Positions 44,362 through 54,894 are shown, counted from the stretch's first letter. The stretch: DNA of 64,000 nucleotides from Parapristionchus giblindavisi (GCA_943737045.1 CALSFV010000207.1:1365501-1429500); one strand, 5' to 3'. Notes: generated by a model not told the origin, from the sequence alone. Numbers and translations: made by a program.

Positions 44362-45679
44362 TCAGAGATTGATAAACGAACAAAGATCTGCGAGCAGTTT
44401 GACGGCAACGTTCCAGTGTTTCTTGATAGCGGATAGCTGGCGCTGCTTGTCGCTCAGCCTCTCCGACATCCTAGTCTTCTCCTTCTCGTTAGCAAGATTA
44501 TCAGCCACTGCCTTCTGAAAGGAGACTATCTGTCAGAGAAGGCGAGCATGAGGATTATTGCATTGAAAGTCCAATGCGATACAAAGTAAAGATCGTACTG
44601 GTGCTGTATTTTATGTGTCCATAATGCATCGTTACATTTTCCTTACGTGCCTACGCCGTAACCTCCGCCGTGACGACGGAGACGCGGCGAAGGAAGTTAC
44701 GGCGTATGCACGTAAGGCAAATGTAATGATGCATAAACTTTAGGGACACATATTTATTTATTCATTTATTTATTCATATTAACCGTTTCAAAGGTACCTT
44801 AAGCGTCTTGACAGCGGTTTGGTAATTCTCGCAGATCTCCTTGTTCTTGTCACTGAGTTCGATCACGAGGAGCTGCGACGTGCTGTACTTCTTGCGCCAA
44901 TCATCCGCAGCTAGTCGGTGCTTCTGGAAAGGAGATCAACCATAGGTCGAATAGTAGTATGTTACAAAGTACAAAGCATGATCGAATTTTGAGCCAAAAT
45001 TTCACAAAAATCGAAAAACCTGACCGCATTTTGAAAACCGACAACCTAGCTATTCGACCTATGATAGCTACATTACACATTTGCAAAATGCGGTCTAGTT
45101 TTCACCAAAAAATTACAAAATGCGGTCGAGTTTCAACAACAAAAAACATTCCAAAACGCGATCAGGCTTCGTAGTTTGCAACGTCCTTTTCGACCTATGA
45201 AATCGCCTAGCATTTAATTAAAATAAATCGATTCGATTTTGTAAATACAATGACTGCACTCACATTAGCCTTCTTAGCTTCATCAAGATATTGAGCATTC
45301 TGGGTCGTCAGTCGCTTGATCTCGTCTTTGGCGACGCGTACCTCACTCTGGATAAAATAACAATAATAATAATAAAAATAATTTATTCAGCATAAATAGG
45401 CAAACGTAAACGTGTCATGAACGGTAAACAAGGGTGTTAATTGGAGGAGGCACACCCGAGCTAATTTTAATCTCCGCTCTGGCAATGCTCTCTCGTAGAA
45501 AAGGCAAGCGAGAGAGCATTGTCAGAGCGGCGAGTTTCAAATTGGGTGTCACTTTAAGTCCTTAAGTCACGTTTAGCCCCTTCAATATAGCTCGGCGTGT
45601 GCCGTTTTAAAAGATAACTAAATGAATAAATAAATTAAATAAAGTAATTAATGCGATGCGTTCATTTGAAGGAATAAAA

Positions 45680-45729
<50 letters not shown>

Positions 45730-46606
45730 TTATCATACGTGGGCGGGCATTGCCGCTGGAAATGAAAATCGGGGAGTCGGACGCAAAAATCGGATGGTCG
45801 GAAGCAAAAAATGTAGCATTTATACGTCATTTTGAGTGATTTTTTTGGAAAATCGGGGGGTCGGGTGCCAAAAATCGGGGGTGTATTGCCGCTAGCTGCA
45901 GTGGCGCCCACGTATGATTATGATTATTATTATTATTATTATTATTATTAAATGAAGTACCTCCAGCTTGTTCTTCTCCGTCTCCGTTTCGTTGTGCTTC
46001 CTCATAATTTCTTCAATGTACTTGGTCATCTTTGAGTTCTTGCCATTCACAATATCATACTCCTGTAATGTTATTTATTTATTATAAATAAATAAATAAA
46101 TAAATACTCCTGTAATTAATTGTCATAGTGTTATTTTTTTGTCGGGTGTGCGAATCTAAGAATGATCACGGATACAAGTAAGCATGACAATTCATGACTT
46201 GCGATCATGCATTGATTTTCCGTGAACTAGCATGGAATATCTGAATCCGTGCACGATTCGAGTCATGCTAGATCGCGCCATTAATTGCACAACTTTTACT
46301 TGAATCAGGCACTGATTCAAACATCTTTATTTATGAGATTATTACAAGAAGTGCTGTTTAAAAAATTTTAAAAAATAAAATGAATCATCACTTACAGTTT
46401 TCAGATTCTCGTATTGAGCGATAACAGTGGCAGACTTGTGGACGGCTTGAAACGCTTTTCGTGCATTCTCCAGCGCATTCTTGCAGCCAACGCATGTCCT
46501 TGGTCTGTAATGTGTCGAATTCACGTTTATCACAAATCTACTTTTCCTGTTCGTTCATTATTTATTCATTATGTAGCGTGTTTACTTGTGAACGCATAAA
46601 CTATTA

Positions 46607-46645
<39 letters not shown>

Positions 46646-47314
46646 CACAATCAGTTGTTCGCCCTTGGCCCCTGCCACTGTACCAAAAACTCGCCTAGAT
46701 CGCTATCTTTATGAAGGAAATCCATCAATCACTTGCTTCAACTTCACTCGTCTTTTACACGTGAGTATTACATGTATTACATCGTGTAATTGAATAAAGA
46801 ATAACTCCGGTGTTGCAGGGTAATATTACAGTAAGTAGCGCGAAATTAGCAACTTACTGTTAATTTACTTTTTACGCTATAAATACACGAAATAACAAAA
46901 TAGTAACAAAAAAGTAAGTTACTTTTTGCACGCCATTTACTGTAATAGTACCCCCACAAAACCGGAGAAGGTGATAGTTCACTCATAACTAACTCATTAT
47001 CGGGCGTATGCACGGGCGATTGGTTTCCCTCATTGGGCGATTCGTTTCCGTCGGAATTGTCCTCGTCCGATAATCCAGAGACGTCCCGAATACCCTCAGA
47101 TTCTTGCTGAAATCGATCATTATAGCTGCCGAAACACCATCTCTACTCTATCATTTCTATTTCGTTAAATTCGAATATTTCGCAATAAACATGTAAAAAA
47201 ATAATTGAAAGAAAGTTCGAAAAAGTGGAAAAGATGAGAATTACATACGCTGGATCCTTGTTCATCCACAGCAGACGAATCGACTCGCTCTTCGTCGTCT
47301 GAGCCGTCGTTCAT
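44362..47314 (-). CDS. 250-residue coiled-coil protein with acidic N-terminus
   Basis: Seven exons, all phases consistent: 47249-47314, 46994-47106, 46396-46504, 45961-46062, 45264-45347, 44798-44923 and 44362-44514. The start MNDGSDDEERVDSSAVDEQG leads into an acidic, Ser-rich, disordered N-terminus. A single Cys pair follows (RTCVGCKNALENARKAF). After that the protein is almost entirely charged helix with heptad-like spacing (KYIEEIMRKHNETETEKNKL; AKDEIKRLTTQNAQYLDEAK; NEKEKTRMSERLSDKQRQL) and ends LLADLCSFINL. It is probably a homodimeric coiled coil. No family recognised. It is divergent from RPL22 (389 bases apart) and followed on the same strand by the giant gene, possibly in an operon once the inserted MITEs are discounted. 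Confidence 0.8.
44628..44741. mobile_element. Hairpin MITE family J
   Basis: ATGCATCGTTACATTTTCCT...CGCCGTAACCTCCGCCG and its inverse around a short GACGACGGAGAC loop. The sister copy at 54406-54517 is an almost perfect hairpin. Confidence 0.85.
44941..45199. mobile_element. MITE family A copy plus appended second right end
   Basis: CATAGGTCGAATAGTAGTAT ... GCTATTCGACCTATG (44941-45063), followed by further family-A interior and a second end TTTTCGACCTATG at 45199. Confidence 0.75.
45735..45917. mobile_element. MITE family G copy in an (ATT)n array
   Basis: CATACGTGGGCGGGCATTGC ... GCAGTGGCGCCCACGTATG, inserted between (ATT)n tracts at 45,680-45,734 and 45,918-45,949. Confidence 0.85.
46807..46970. 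mobile_element. Hairpin MITE, second copy of the 20617 family
   Basis: CCGGTGTTGCAGGGTAATAT...AACTTACTG versus CAGTAAGTTACTTTTTGC...AATAGTACCCCCACAAAACCGG. Confidence 0.7.
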
Positions 47315-47702
47315 GACAGACGAGCTGAAGCAAATGTACGATTTTAATGAATAATACGATGAATTAAGCAGAATCTCGTTAGAAGTTAGGGATAGGTATT
47401 ATTCACAAGCTAAATAGACGAAATAAATAATAAAGAATTCAATTACAAAACTAAAAATAGAGGAAGATAATAAACAAAAACAATTTTCAAATTTCGAAAT
47501 TCGGAAAAAGAATACTTTAAATTGCGCGCTTACCGTAATTTTTGATGTGCATAACAACCATTCTTTTCAAAATATATGTGAATTGTTCGTTAATTTTCTT
47601 TTCCAACTTTTGTCTCATAAATTTGTTTGGTCGTAGTTTGTATTTTTTGTCTTGATTTTTACTTCACGTTTTACATTATCACGTATTTTCCAGGGTATAG
47701 TA
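47315..47702. promoter_or_regulatory. Shared divergent promoter region
   Basis: About 390 bases between the coiled-coil ATG (minus) and the RPL22 ATG (plus). It is A/T-rich with a pyrimidine tract upstream of RPL22 (CTTTTCCAACTTTTGTCTC), the usual start-site context of ribosomal protein genes, and a TTTCCAGGGTATAG acceptor-like end directly before the RPL22 start. Confidence 0.55.
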
Positions 47703-48345
47703 ATGGCTGCCACCAAGAGACCCCAGGTCAAGAGCACCAAGGCCGGCAAGAGCTTGAAGAAGAAGAAGCAGATCGTCAAGTTCAACATCGAGTGCAAGAA
47801 TCCCGTCGAGGACAAGATTCTCAACATTGAGGACTTCGTAAGTAGTGTTAATATTCTTTATCGGATACTGGGTTTCCGTCCCTGTTATCCTAGTCAGGCT
47901 TAGGGTGTTAACGGCCCCTAGTAAGCCCTGGCATTTCAGGAGACCTTCCTCAGCCAGAAGATCAAGGTCGGTGGAAAGACTGGACAGCTCTCCGTCAGCG
48001 GAGTGAAAGTCGAGGTTGTCAAGACCCGCGTTGTCCTCACCTCTGAGGTTCCTTTCTCCAAGAGGTATGATTTTTTTGTTTGTAGAATTCGTACGTTTAA
48101 AAAAATGTTGGTAGCGAGAGGTGATAATTGTCGCTAGTTTTGTAATAGTATCATAAGTAATATCTGTTCCTATAAAATATTATTGTTACACATTCAGATA
48201 CCTCAAGTACCTCACCAAGAAGTACCTCAAGCGCAACACCCTTCGTGATTGGCTCCGCGTAGTCTCATCCACCAAGGATACATATGAGCTCAGATACTTC
48301 CACATTAACCAGGATGAGGAGGATGGTTCTGACAACGAGAACTAA
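47703..48345 (+). CDS. rpl-22: 60S ribosomal protein L22 (eL22)
   Basis: A structural protein of the large ribosomal subunit near the exit tunnel; 135 residues, normal for the family. Exons 47703-47837, 47940-48064 and 48198-48345 join in phase. The protein starts [20 protein letters not shown] with the basic nuclear/RNA-binding N-terminus. It contains [31 protein letters not shown], the [24 protein letters not shown] helix (here [16 protein letters not shown]), [17 protein letters not shown], and the typical acidic tail ([12 protein letters not shown]). An AATAAA-like signal (GAATAAAC) is about 35 bases after the stop. A CAG/TATAG acceptor-like sequence just before the ATG would suit spliced-leader addition (inference). 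Confidence 0.97.
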
Positions 48346-48452
48346 GCTCTTTGCTACAACTGTTATTGTTTTCAAAGAATAAACTTTGTTATTCATTAAT
48401 TGACCATTATTGCACGTCAATCATAATGGGTATAGACAATTGAATTGTTCGA

Positions 48453-48689
48453 TCATTTATTGGCCTCGGCGTACCATAGATTGGTCGGTTCGTTCGGGAA
48501 ACCGTTCAGTAGGTCCTTCAACGTCGTAACGTTATACTGATTGTACTTTTCGTTAGGTGTTTCCAAAGATGGCAGATCAGATTTCTCAACGAACGGTATT
48601 TTTGGCTTCTTGATGTTAAGAATTATGGCTGAAAAAGCAGGCTCCTGCAAATCTGACTCCCGGGACTGCATCTGATCCTGTTGTTGCAA
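48453..48689 (-). CDS. Terminal exon of an unrecognised minus-strand gene
   Basis: The stop is at 48453-48455. The frame reads KPKIPFVEKSDLPSLETPNE and ends TLKDLLNGFPNEPTNLWYA. Possible acceptors are CGTAG at 48,690 or CTTTTTCAG near 48,633. It converges on RPL22. A weakly similar end (ILLNQFPNNIARAIG) is found at 60288-60473. Upstream exons were not located, and a plus-strand gene begins close by or overlaps. No function inferred. Confidence 0.45.
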   Translation of the reverse strand: MQQQDQMQSRESDLQEPAFSAIILNIKKPKIPFVEKSDLPSLETPNEKYNQYNVTTLKDLLNGFPNEPTNLWYAEANK

Positions 48690-48791
48690 CTACGTCTGCT
48701 TCGCCCTATGTTCCGCTAACCACACATGCTAACAAGGGTAAAGATTGCGTCTAGAAGTCTTGACGATAAATGTGCTGTTTCAGTATATGCA

Positions 48792-49543
48792 ATGCTCAGT
48801 TCCCTCACGGAATATGTGGGTTAGTGTGGTTCACGATTTTCTAGATTCAATCGATTGATTTAGTTCCGAAAAAGGTCGATACCTCAAAGAAGCAGGATGA
48901 TTCGAGCAGGGGAGGCCAAGATTCGTATCCGATTACGGTATATTGTCACAGTATTACTGTATTCTTAGATTACGGTAGATCGTTGGATTACTGTATTCTT
49001 AGATTACGGTAGACCATGCTCCGCTAGAGTACTGTAGTGATGATTGTAGCCCGCGAAACCGGCCGAAAAGAAAGACCAATCATCATCATATCCTATCGTC
49101 AAGCCCACTTCAACTTCAGCTCCCGTATCCTCTGGTACTTGCAGGCGCATTCATTCGAAATATCGATTAACTTTGATCATTACAGTAACCGGCGCCGCGT
49201 CTTACTATATCGGCGCACTCTATGGTGAGGCCAATTATAATATTGATTGGTTTGACGATCGATAATTTGCAGGCTGGATAATGGCCCCACAGCCGCCGCC
49301 CAAACCACCAGCGGTAGATCATCTTGACCTACCGTAATCTGACATGTTCTACCGTAATCTGACGTATTGTAGGCTACCGTACCCAGTGCAACAGCTACTG
49401 TAGCTGCTGACGAACCGGTAGATATGACGTACAAGGACGACAGCAAGAAGCCGACCAAGCTGCAGCCGGAGAAGAAAGACGACGGCGAATACATCAATCT
49501 GTTCGAGTTGAACGGCGAGGAGCTCAACAAGGCCATGAAATAG
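48792..49543 (+). CDS. ~145-residue single-span membrane protein, unrecognised
   Basis: Exons 48792-48819, 48864-48937, 49050-49134, 49186-49224, 49273-49313 and 49373-49543 agree in phase. The order is MLSSLTEYV, a Lys/Asp/Ser-rich polar segment (KVDTSKKQDDSSRGGQDS), repeated SYPI motifs (DSYPIT, SSSYPIV), one hydrophobic span (VTGAASYYIGALYGWIM), a Pro run (PQPPPKPPA), and a polar tail ending GEYINLFELNGEELNKAMK. An in-frame upstream exon may exist at 48,642-48,737 (LTPGTASDPVVATTSASPY), so the start is uncertain. Introns are 45-110 bases and rich in TTACGGTAG/AGATTACGG motifs. The 3' flank (49,544-49,650) repeats CATATAGGCCACGCCC four to five times. Confidence 0.6.
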
Positions 49544-50193
49544 ACCACGCCCCTCACTTTGCATATAGGCCACGCCCACCAATTTACATATAGTCCACGC
49601 CCCCACTATACATATAGGCCACACCCCCTTCTTACATATAGGTCACGCCCCCTCGATAATCGATTTCCGATCGATCGATGACAAATATCCATTGTCAGTG
49701 AACGGTTCGACATTGGATAAACTGATTTTTATTCTTGCTTTTTGTCTTTTTAGCATGATCATGGTATTATTTGCACAAATGATTAAATACACCTGAGGAA
49801 ATATCGATTTATCGATTAAATCGGATCATTGCATTAATAAATACTGTGTTTGTGCGCATAATTTTCGCGTTCTGTTGCTATGACTATCAAATTGTCGAAG
49901 GCATTGATCACAATATGGATTAGTATCCTTATATTGATTGAATGACAGTGTTCTGGAGGCGGTCTGGGATTACGGTATGCAGTGGGAATAATCAATGATC
50001 TTTGATCTTTGATCTTGATCTGTCCGATGATCAAAGAACTCTTCGATCTTCGATGAAGAACCGTATAGAAAATACCATAAGTTTAACATCGACAAGATAA
50101 TTTGTTGGTTACTTATATCGCACAAGATATAATTGAGTAATTTATTCGTTCCAAAGTTGTGAGATCATTGCAAAAAAAAGTACATGACACATC

Positions 50194-50857
50194 TTAGGCT
50201 CTCTGGATAACCGAGATCTTTGTGTTATGGGGTTGAGGAGCGATTACGGTAGGTGCAACGACGGCAGGTGCAGCCGATACGACAGGAGATGCAGCGACCA
50301 CGGGAGCAGCGGTTACGGTAGATACAAGGGGAGCAGCGGTTACGGTAGTGGTGACTGCGGGAGCAGCGAGAGCATGTCCCCATCCGTATCCCCATCCAGG
50401 ATATCCCCATGATGATCCCCATCCGTTAGGTCCTGCAATCAGATTACGGTAAGATATGAATTACGGTAGAATAAGAGAACCTACCGTATCCCCATCCGGC
50501 TCCATATCCCCATCCAGCATATCCAAGTCCGGAATATCCTCCCCATCCTGCGTATCCGAGGCCAGGAGCAGCAAGAAGTTGACTGAAATGAATACCGTAA
50601 TCCAGTAATGATTTACCGTAATCTAAGAATACAGTAATCCAATGATCTATCGTAATCTAAGAATACAGTAATCCAATGATATACCGTTATCTAAGAATAC
50701 AGTAATCCAATGATATATCGTTATCTAAGAATACAGTAATCCAGTGATCTACCGTAATCTAAGAATACAGTAATCCAATATCTACCGTAATCTAATAATA
50801 CAGTAATACTTACGCGGAAGCTCCAGCAATAAGGGCGAAAAGAGTGAGGAAGTTCAT
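50194..50857 (-). CDS. Secreted Gly/Trp/Tyr-rich protein, copy 1
   Basis: Exons 50814-50857, 50485-50582 and 50194-50432, phases 2 and 1. The signal peptide MNFLTLFALIAGASA is followed by LLAAPGLGYAGWGGYSGLGY, then GWGYG repeats (NGWGSSWGYPGWGYGWGHA). A Val/Thr/Ala/Pro repeat tail (AAPVVSTVTAAPVV...) follows, and the protein ends PQPHNTKISVIQRA. About 125 residues. Gly-aromatic repeats plus an AAPV tail suggest an extracellular structural (cuticle-like) or host-defence peptide (inference). A TATA box (TATAAAAG, 50904-50911 on the minus strand) and the 130-base upstream block are shared with copy 3. Intron 1 is a minisatellite. Confidence 0.8.
50590..50812. repeat. Intronic minisatellite (ATCTAAGAATACAGTAATCC)n
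   Basis: About six units of 33-35 bases, CCGTAATCTAAGAATACAGT AATCCAATGAT, within intron 1 of the copy-1 gene. Shorter versions occur in intron 1 of copies 2 and 3 and at 48,935-49,015. Confidence 0.85.
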
Positions 50858-50903
50858 GTTGATGGTATTGATCAAATGATGATTTCTAAGTTCATCTACT
50901 TTC

Positions 50904-51000
50904 CTTTTATAGTGAAATCTAACTGTACTCGATAAAATATAAGAAAGCTCTGTCAACTTGAAAGTGAAACAGTTCCAGTGTTAGAGTGACCACGAGAACT
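50904..51000 (-). promoter_or_regulatory. TATA box and conserved upstream block, copy 1
   Basis: On the minus strand, TTTCACTATAAAAGGAAAGT lies about 47 bases before the ATG. It is preceded by TTTATCGAGTACAGTTAG and GTGGTCACTCTAACACTGGAACTGTT, also found before copy 3. Confidence 0.65.
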
Positions 51001-51193
51001 GTTTTAATTTATTAGCTACTCCCAACGCATTTTGTTCCTCAATATTACATATAAAATGGTGCTTTCCGTTCCGTTGCATATTTTTTCATGAGTGTAGAAG
51101 CCTCAGAAATGTCGAATTGAAAAAAAATCAAGCGTAATGAGAGATTCGTCACAATCATTTTATTGGACATTAGACAATCGATAAATCGATAAA

Positions 51194-52767
51194 TCAAAGA
51201 GACGTAACGTCATCAGTATTGGGCGTCTTGACACTATTTACAGTCGAAGCGGTGGTAGTCACTGAGGGATCAGTACCCTTTAACTCCGCCAGCTTAGCAG
51301 AAGAATCGGCTACAGCATCCATTGCAGACTAAAATATTATTGATTATTGATCTTTGATCTTTGTACTTTGATCTTTGATCTCTACCTTGGGACGACCATT
51401 GGAGTCAAAGTCGACCGCCGTCAGAGAGGTGAGGTTGGAGAGATCGATCGAGCAGGGGTCCTTGCCGAGCTGAAGACGGGAACATAACAGAGGTCATACA
51501 TTTCCAAACCCTCGCACGGCGGTTCAATGAAGAGAAATCCCTACATTTAACTTTGGCTTGAAGCCTCTTGCATTACGAAAAATCGGCAAAGTTGATTTGC
51601 ACTGGGCGGGATTCGAACCTACGAGGTTCAGATAGATACACAAAAGCTCTATCCACTAAGCCATATCGGCATGTCTCGCGAATCGTAAAACTCGATGATA
51701 GGTCTAGTCAGAAGCGAGCGCCCAGATATACCGTAGTCAACTTTCGCGCTGGGAGAACCTAGATGTTTTAGTGCTTATCATCATTCAGTTTGCGATACTT
51801 TCTTTCTCCGGCAAGAGCTTCTTAGTTACTATCATTGAGCCGCCGTGCCTCGTAATGTGATGATCGACCCACTCCATATATGTAAACGGCTAATTTTCAG
51901 GATCGACCCAGTATATAAGGCTCTTTTTGTATCATATTTCGAAAATCAACTGTGAGGGCGCCGAAAATGTATGATTCAGATGAATAGCAAATGACAGAAT
52001 GCACCATGCGCCATGCACCACACCCACCTTGGACTGCATCTCCATCTCCTTGTTCAGACGAAGCGCCTCCTGATACATGTTCGCGTAGTGCTGAAATTGA
52101 TCCTTGTTCTTTGCACTTTGATCTTTGATCTTTGATCTTACGGAATCGCGACTATTGTTGAAGGCTGCTCTGGCTGGATCGGCGACGGCATCATCACAAC
52201 TTTGGCCTGATTGGGCGACACTCATACCGTCCGGTCCGGGCGTTGGCGGTTCCGGCTGTAAAGATCAAAGATCAATAATCTCTGGAAGCATGATCTTTGA
52301 TCTTTGATCTTTGATCTCTTACCACAAAGAGATGTCCATGTGTCCGTGCGCGCGGTTGGTAGGTCTCTAGTACGTTGACTTCGTCAAAGAAAGCACGACG
52401 TTGACGAGTAAGTTGACGAGAGTGAAGAACTAACCACTAAAAGTTGATCTTTGATCTTTGAACTTGATCTTTGATCTTTGAACTTGATCTTTGATCTTTC
52501 ACCTCATGAGTAAACAAGGCGAGAGCGATCGCTAGAGTACCAGCAAGCCACTGGAGTCCAAAAGCCGATGCAACCTAATCGATAATCGATTGATTGAGAT
52601 ACAGTAATCACGGGATACCGTATACCTCTAGGCAGAATGAGGCGACGAAGATGAGGGTATACGATAAGATCGCTATGGTGAAACGAGACCTTGGAATATT
52701 GATTATTGATTTTTTAAAAGTGATCTACCGAGGCAACGTACAAAGTAGATTCGGAAGACGTTTCCAT
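51194..52767 (-). CDS. 199-residue protein with two membrane spans and a cytosolic tail
   Basis: Exons 52742-52767, 52626-52689, 52503-52574, 52323-52364, 52142-52255, 52028-52090, 51386-51469 and 51194-51328 join in phase. It starts METSSESTLSRFT immediately after a CTCTCAG acceptor, a typical spliced-leader position. There are two hydrophobic spans in residues ~13-52 (IAILSYTLIFVASFCLE and FGLQWLAGTLAIALALF). A polar tail follows, with PEPPTPGPDG, a helical segment (HYANMYQEALRLNKEMEMQ) and TSL at the end, possibly a PDZ ligand. The donor of exon 1 (GTACGT) was chosen because it alone keeps the frame. Introns are mostly TTTGATC repeats. No family recognised. Confidence 0.65.
51497..51973. 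mobile_element. Family-E element interrupted by tRNA-derived sequence
   Basis: CATACATTTCCAAACCCTCG ... GGCGCCGAAAATGTATG has family-E ends. Inside, ACGGCGGTTCAATGA (51,516) and TCATTGAGCCGCCGT (51,827) are inverted around an insert holding the tRNA-like block at 51,600-51,680. It lies in an intron of the two-span protein gene. Confidence 0.65.
51598..51678 (-). repeat. tRNA-derived (SINE-like) sequence
   Basis: The minus strand reads ATATGGCTTAGTGGATAGAG (A-box) and, about 28 bases on, GGTTCGAATCCCGCCC (B-box). The D-arm and T-arm are recognisable, but the acceptor stem does not pair and the anticodon arm is poor. It is therefore a tRNA pseudogene or a SINE head rather than an active tRNA gene. 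Confidence 0.55.
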
Positions 52768-53045
52768 TCTGAGAGAAAAGGGACTTCGACCGAATGAGAG
52801 AGAAGAAGGCGTGCAAAATGAATGGAGAAAAGGCGAGAAAACGAGTGAATTTTGAGGTTAATTTAATTAATTTTTCATTATACTCTGATTTTTGCTTGTT
52901 TGAAATTATCATTCGAATATTATCGTCGAGTAGTCCGTTACCAAATATGTTTCACGTGACACTTATTAGTCGGGTTTTGTTTAAAGTATTGTTGGTTGAC
53001 TTTGTCCTCTCTGTTCCATCCGAAACATAAATAGACATAACACGG

Positions 53046-53237
53046 GTTTCCTGTAAAACCGTAGGAAAACGAGACCTTTTCCGGACAGTTTTAAAATTTT
53101 TCTCACCGATTTCTCACTATCACTATCACTATCACTATTTCTCACTATGGTCAATCATATAAATCTCATCCAAATCGGTGAAAAAAATTTAGAAACTGTC
53201 TGTTGGCTTCTTTCATTCTTACAGGAGATCCGTGATA
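53046..53237. mobile_element. Short MITE related to the 3-kb foldback
   Basis: CACGGGTTTCCTGTAAAACC ... ATTCTTACAGGAGATCCGTG, sharing its terminal ~18 bases with the element at 21233-24256. An inner inverted repeat (TTTTTCTCACCGATTT / AAATCGGTGAAAAAAAT) surrounds (ACTATC)n. Confidence 0.75.
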
Positions 53238-53423
53238 AATACAAATTCTGTTTACTATTCTTTTTTCACCAATTAATGGGTTTTTGTGTTATCTTCACGC
53301 CAACGATTGTGCCATTATCCCGGCTGTTTTCTATGTACATTTTATGATCGTCTCAGCGACGAACAGGAAAGTATCAAACTTTTATCGCACCGTCAAAATA
53401 TTTACACACAAAAGAGCACTCTT

Positions 53424-53843
53424 TCACTTCTTGCCGACGATATACGATCCACCGTACGGGTATCCATATCCCAGTCCACCGTAACCGACCGCGGGTCCTG
53501 GCACGAATATGCACAAGATTATCGATTAGGATCTTATAGCCTACCGTAGCTGCCGTAGCCCAGCGAGGGATAGCCTCCGTAGACGATTTGTCGGGTGGCA
53601 CGAATCAGCTCTGCTTCGAGCAAATCTTGGCTGAACAAATATTTTTGTCTACCATACTATTAATCACAGTGGTTTCATGCATTTTATGTTAAAAAACATT
53701 AATATGCAGCAAAATATTATTTTTGCTCTTTTATTATCGTTCTTGTTTAATCGAAAAATGGCATTAAATAAATATGAAATGATCACAAACCCGAACACGG
53801 CTACGACGAGCAGTGCGAGAAGGAAGACAAACTTAAGTGACAT
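53424..53843 (-). CDS. Secreted Gly/Tyr-rich peptide precursor with amidation-type end
   Basis: Exons 53791-53843, 53545-53630 and 53424-53497 (phases 2, 1); 70 residues. The signal peptide is MSLKFVFLLALLVVAVFG. A short acidic spacer (QDLLEAELIRATRQ) comes next, then a Gly/Tyr-rich core (GGYPSLGYGSYG, YGGLGYGYPYGG) ending YIVGKK. A basic site before the core and a terminal Gly-Lys-Lys are what neuropeptide-like or antimicrobial peptide precursors show (cleavage and C-terminal amidation). In nematodes, YGGYG-type NLP/CNC peptides act in epidermal defence, but assignment to them is inference. The exon structure matches the gene at 55440-56449. Confidence 0.75.
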
Positions 53844-54405
53844 TTTGATCAATCAATGATGATAAAGTTGGCAATATTATCCACTTTTATGCCGTCTTAC
53901 GACCTGGGCGGGACGATTTCTTCTCGCGTAAACACCATATCGTCATTAACAACCATACATTGTACGCAGCACCCTTCTCTTGCGTAAGAACGTTTGCCAG
54001 ACCTTACAAGACCTTGTTGATTCCGAGGTCGGTGAAAAGCTAAGGTAAAGGTAGAGGTGGTTCCCGATATTCAAGGCACGCAGAGTTCTGCGGGAGTCGG
54101 CATGCGTATGTGAAAAGGCAGCTATGTTTAGCTGGACGGATAGGAAGACAAAGCGAAAGTAGGCACAAATAGGAGAATGTGTAGACGAGTCTGGTCACGA
54201 TCAGCGTAATGTTGAAATCATTTTGCAGGTTTTCAATGTCCGCTAAACAGAGCAACACTGTGCATGGTTGTTATGTCACTAGGTATAGTGAGGAACTGTG
54301 TGCCCAAGTGTTCACAAATTCGACCGGAAACTGATGATGGTATCTAGTAAAAGAGGCGCAAGGTATCTAGTTATGCACACAAAGTGCTGCAAGAGGATTG
54401 GTTAT

Positions 54406-54517
54406 GCACTGTTACATTTGCCTTACGTGTCTACGCCGTAACCCCCTCCGTCGCGTCGGACAGGCGGCGGAGGGGGTTACGGCGTAGACACGTATGTAAG
54501 GCAAATGTAACAGTGCA
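54406..54517. mobile_element. Near-perfect hairpin MITE family J
   Basis: GCACTGTTACATTTGCCTTA CGTGTCTACGCCGTAACC ... and its inverse, around an 8-12-base loop at GTCGCGTCGGACAG. The GC-rich stem runs over 45 base pairs. Confidence 0.9.
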
Positions 54518-54727
54518 TTACTCAACACACAGAGAAGAAATCGTAGACATGTGTAGTGTTATATCTAACACTTTTTAAGGTTTTTTACCAGAAAGACTGT
54601 TAAATATAACACTTCACAGGTCTGGTGCACAATAGAGCTCACTTTTCTCTGTGTGTAGCGCGTTTCATTTTTTTTACCACACAATCACAGTGTTCTATGC
54701 TCGCTCTTGCTCCTTGTTGACAATGCA

Positions 54728-54894
54728 CTGAGAGCTAACTTACCTGGCAAATCGTTATCCCGATACACTTTCCTGGCAAACGATTACCCCAAATGGTGAA
54801 TTATTCAACGGCTGAATTCACCATCTGGGGTAATCGTTTGCCAGGAAAGTGTCTCGGGATAACGATTTGCCAGGTAAGTTTGCTCTCAGTGTGT
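54728..54894. mobile_element. Hairpin MITE family K
   Basis: ACTGAGAGCTAACTTACCTG GCAAATCG ... and its inverse CGATTTGCCAGGTAAGTTTGCTCTCAGT. The inner arms CCTGGCAAACGATTACCCCA are also paired, and the spacer is about 30 bases. Confidence 0.9.
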
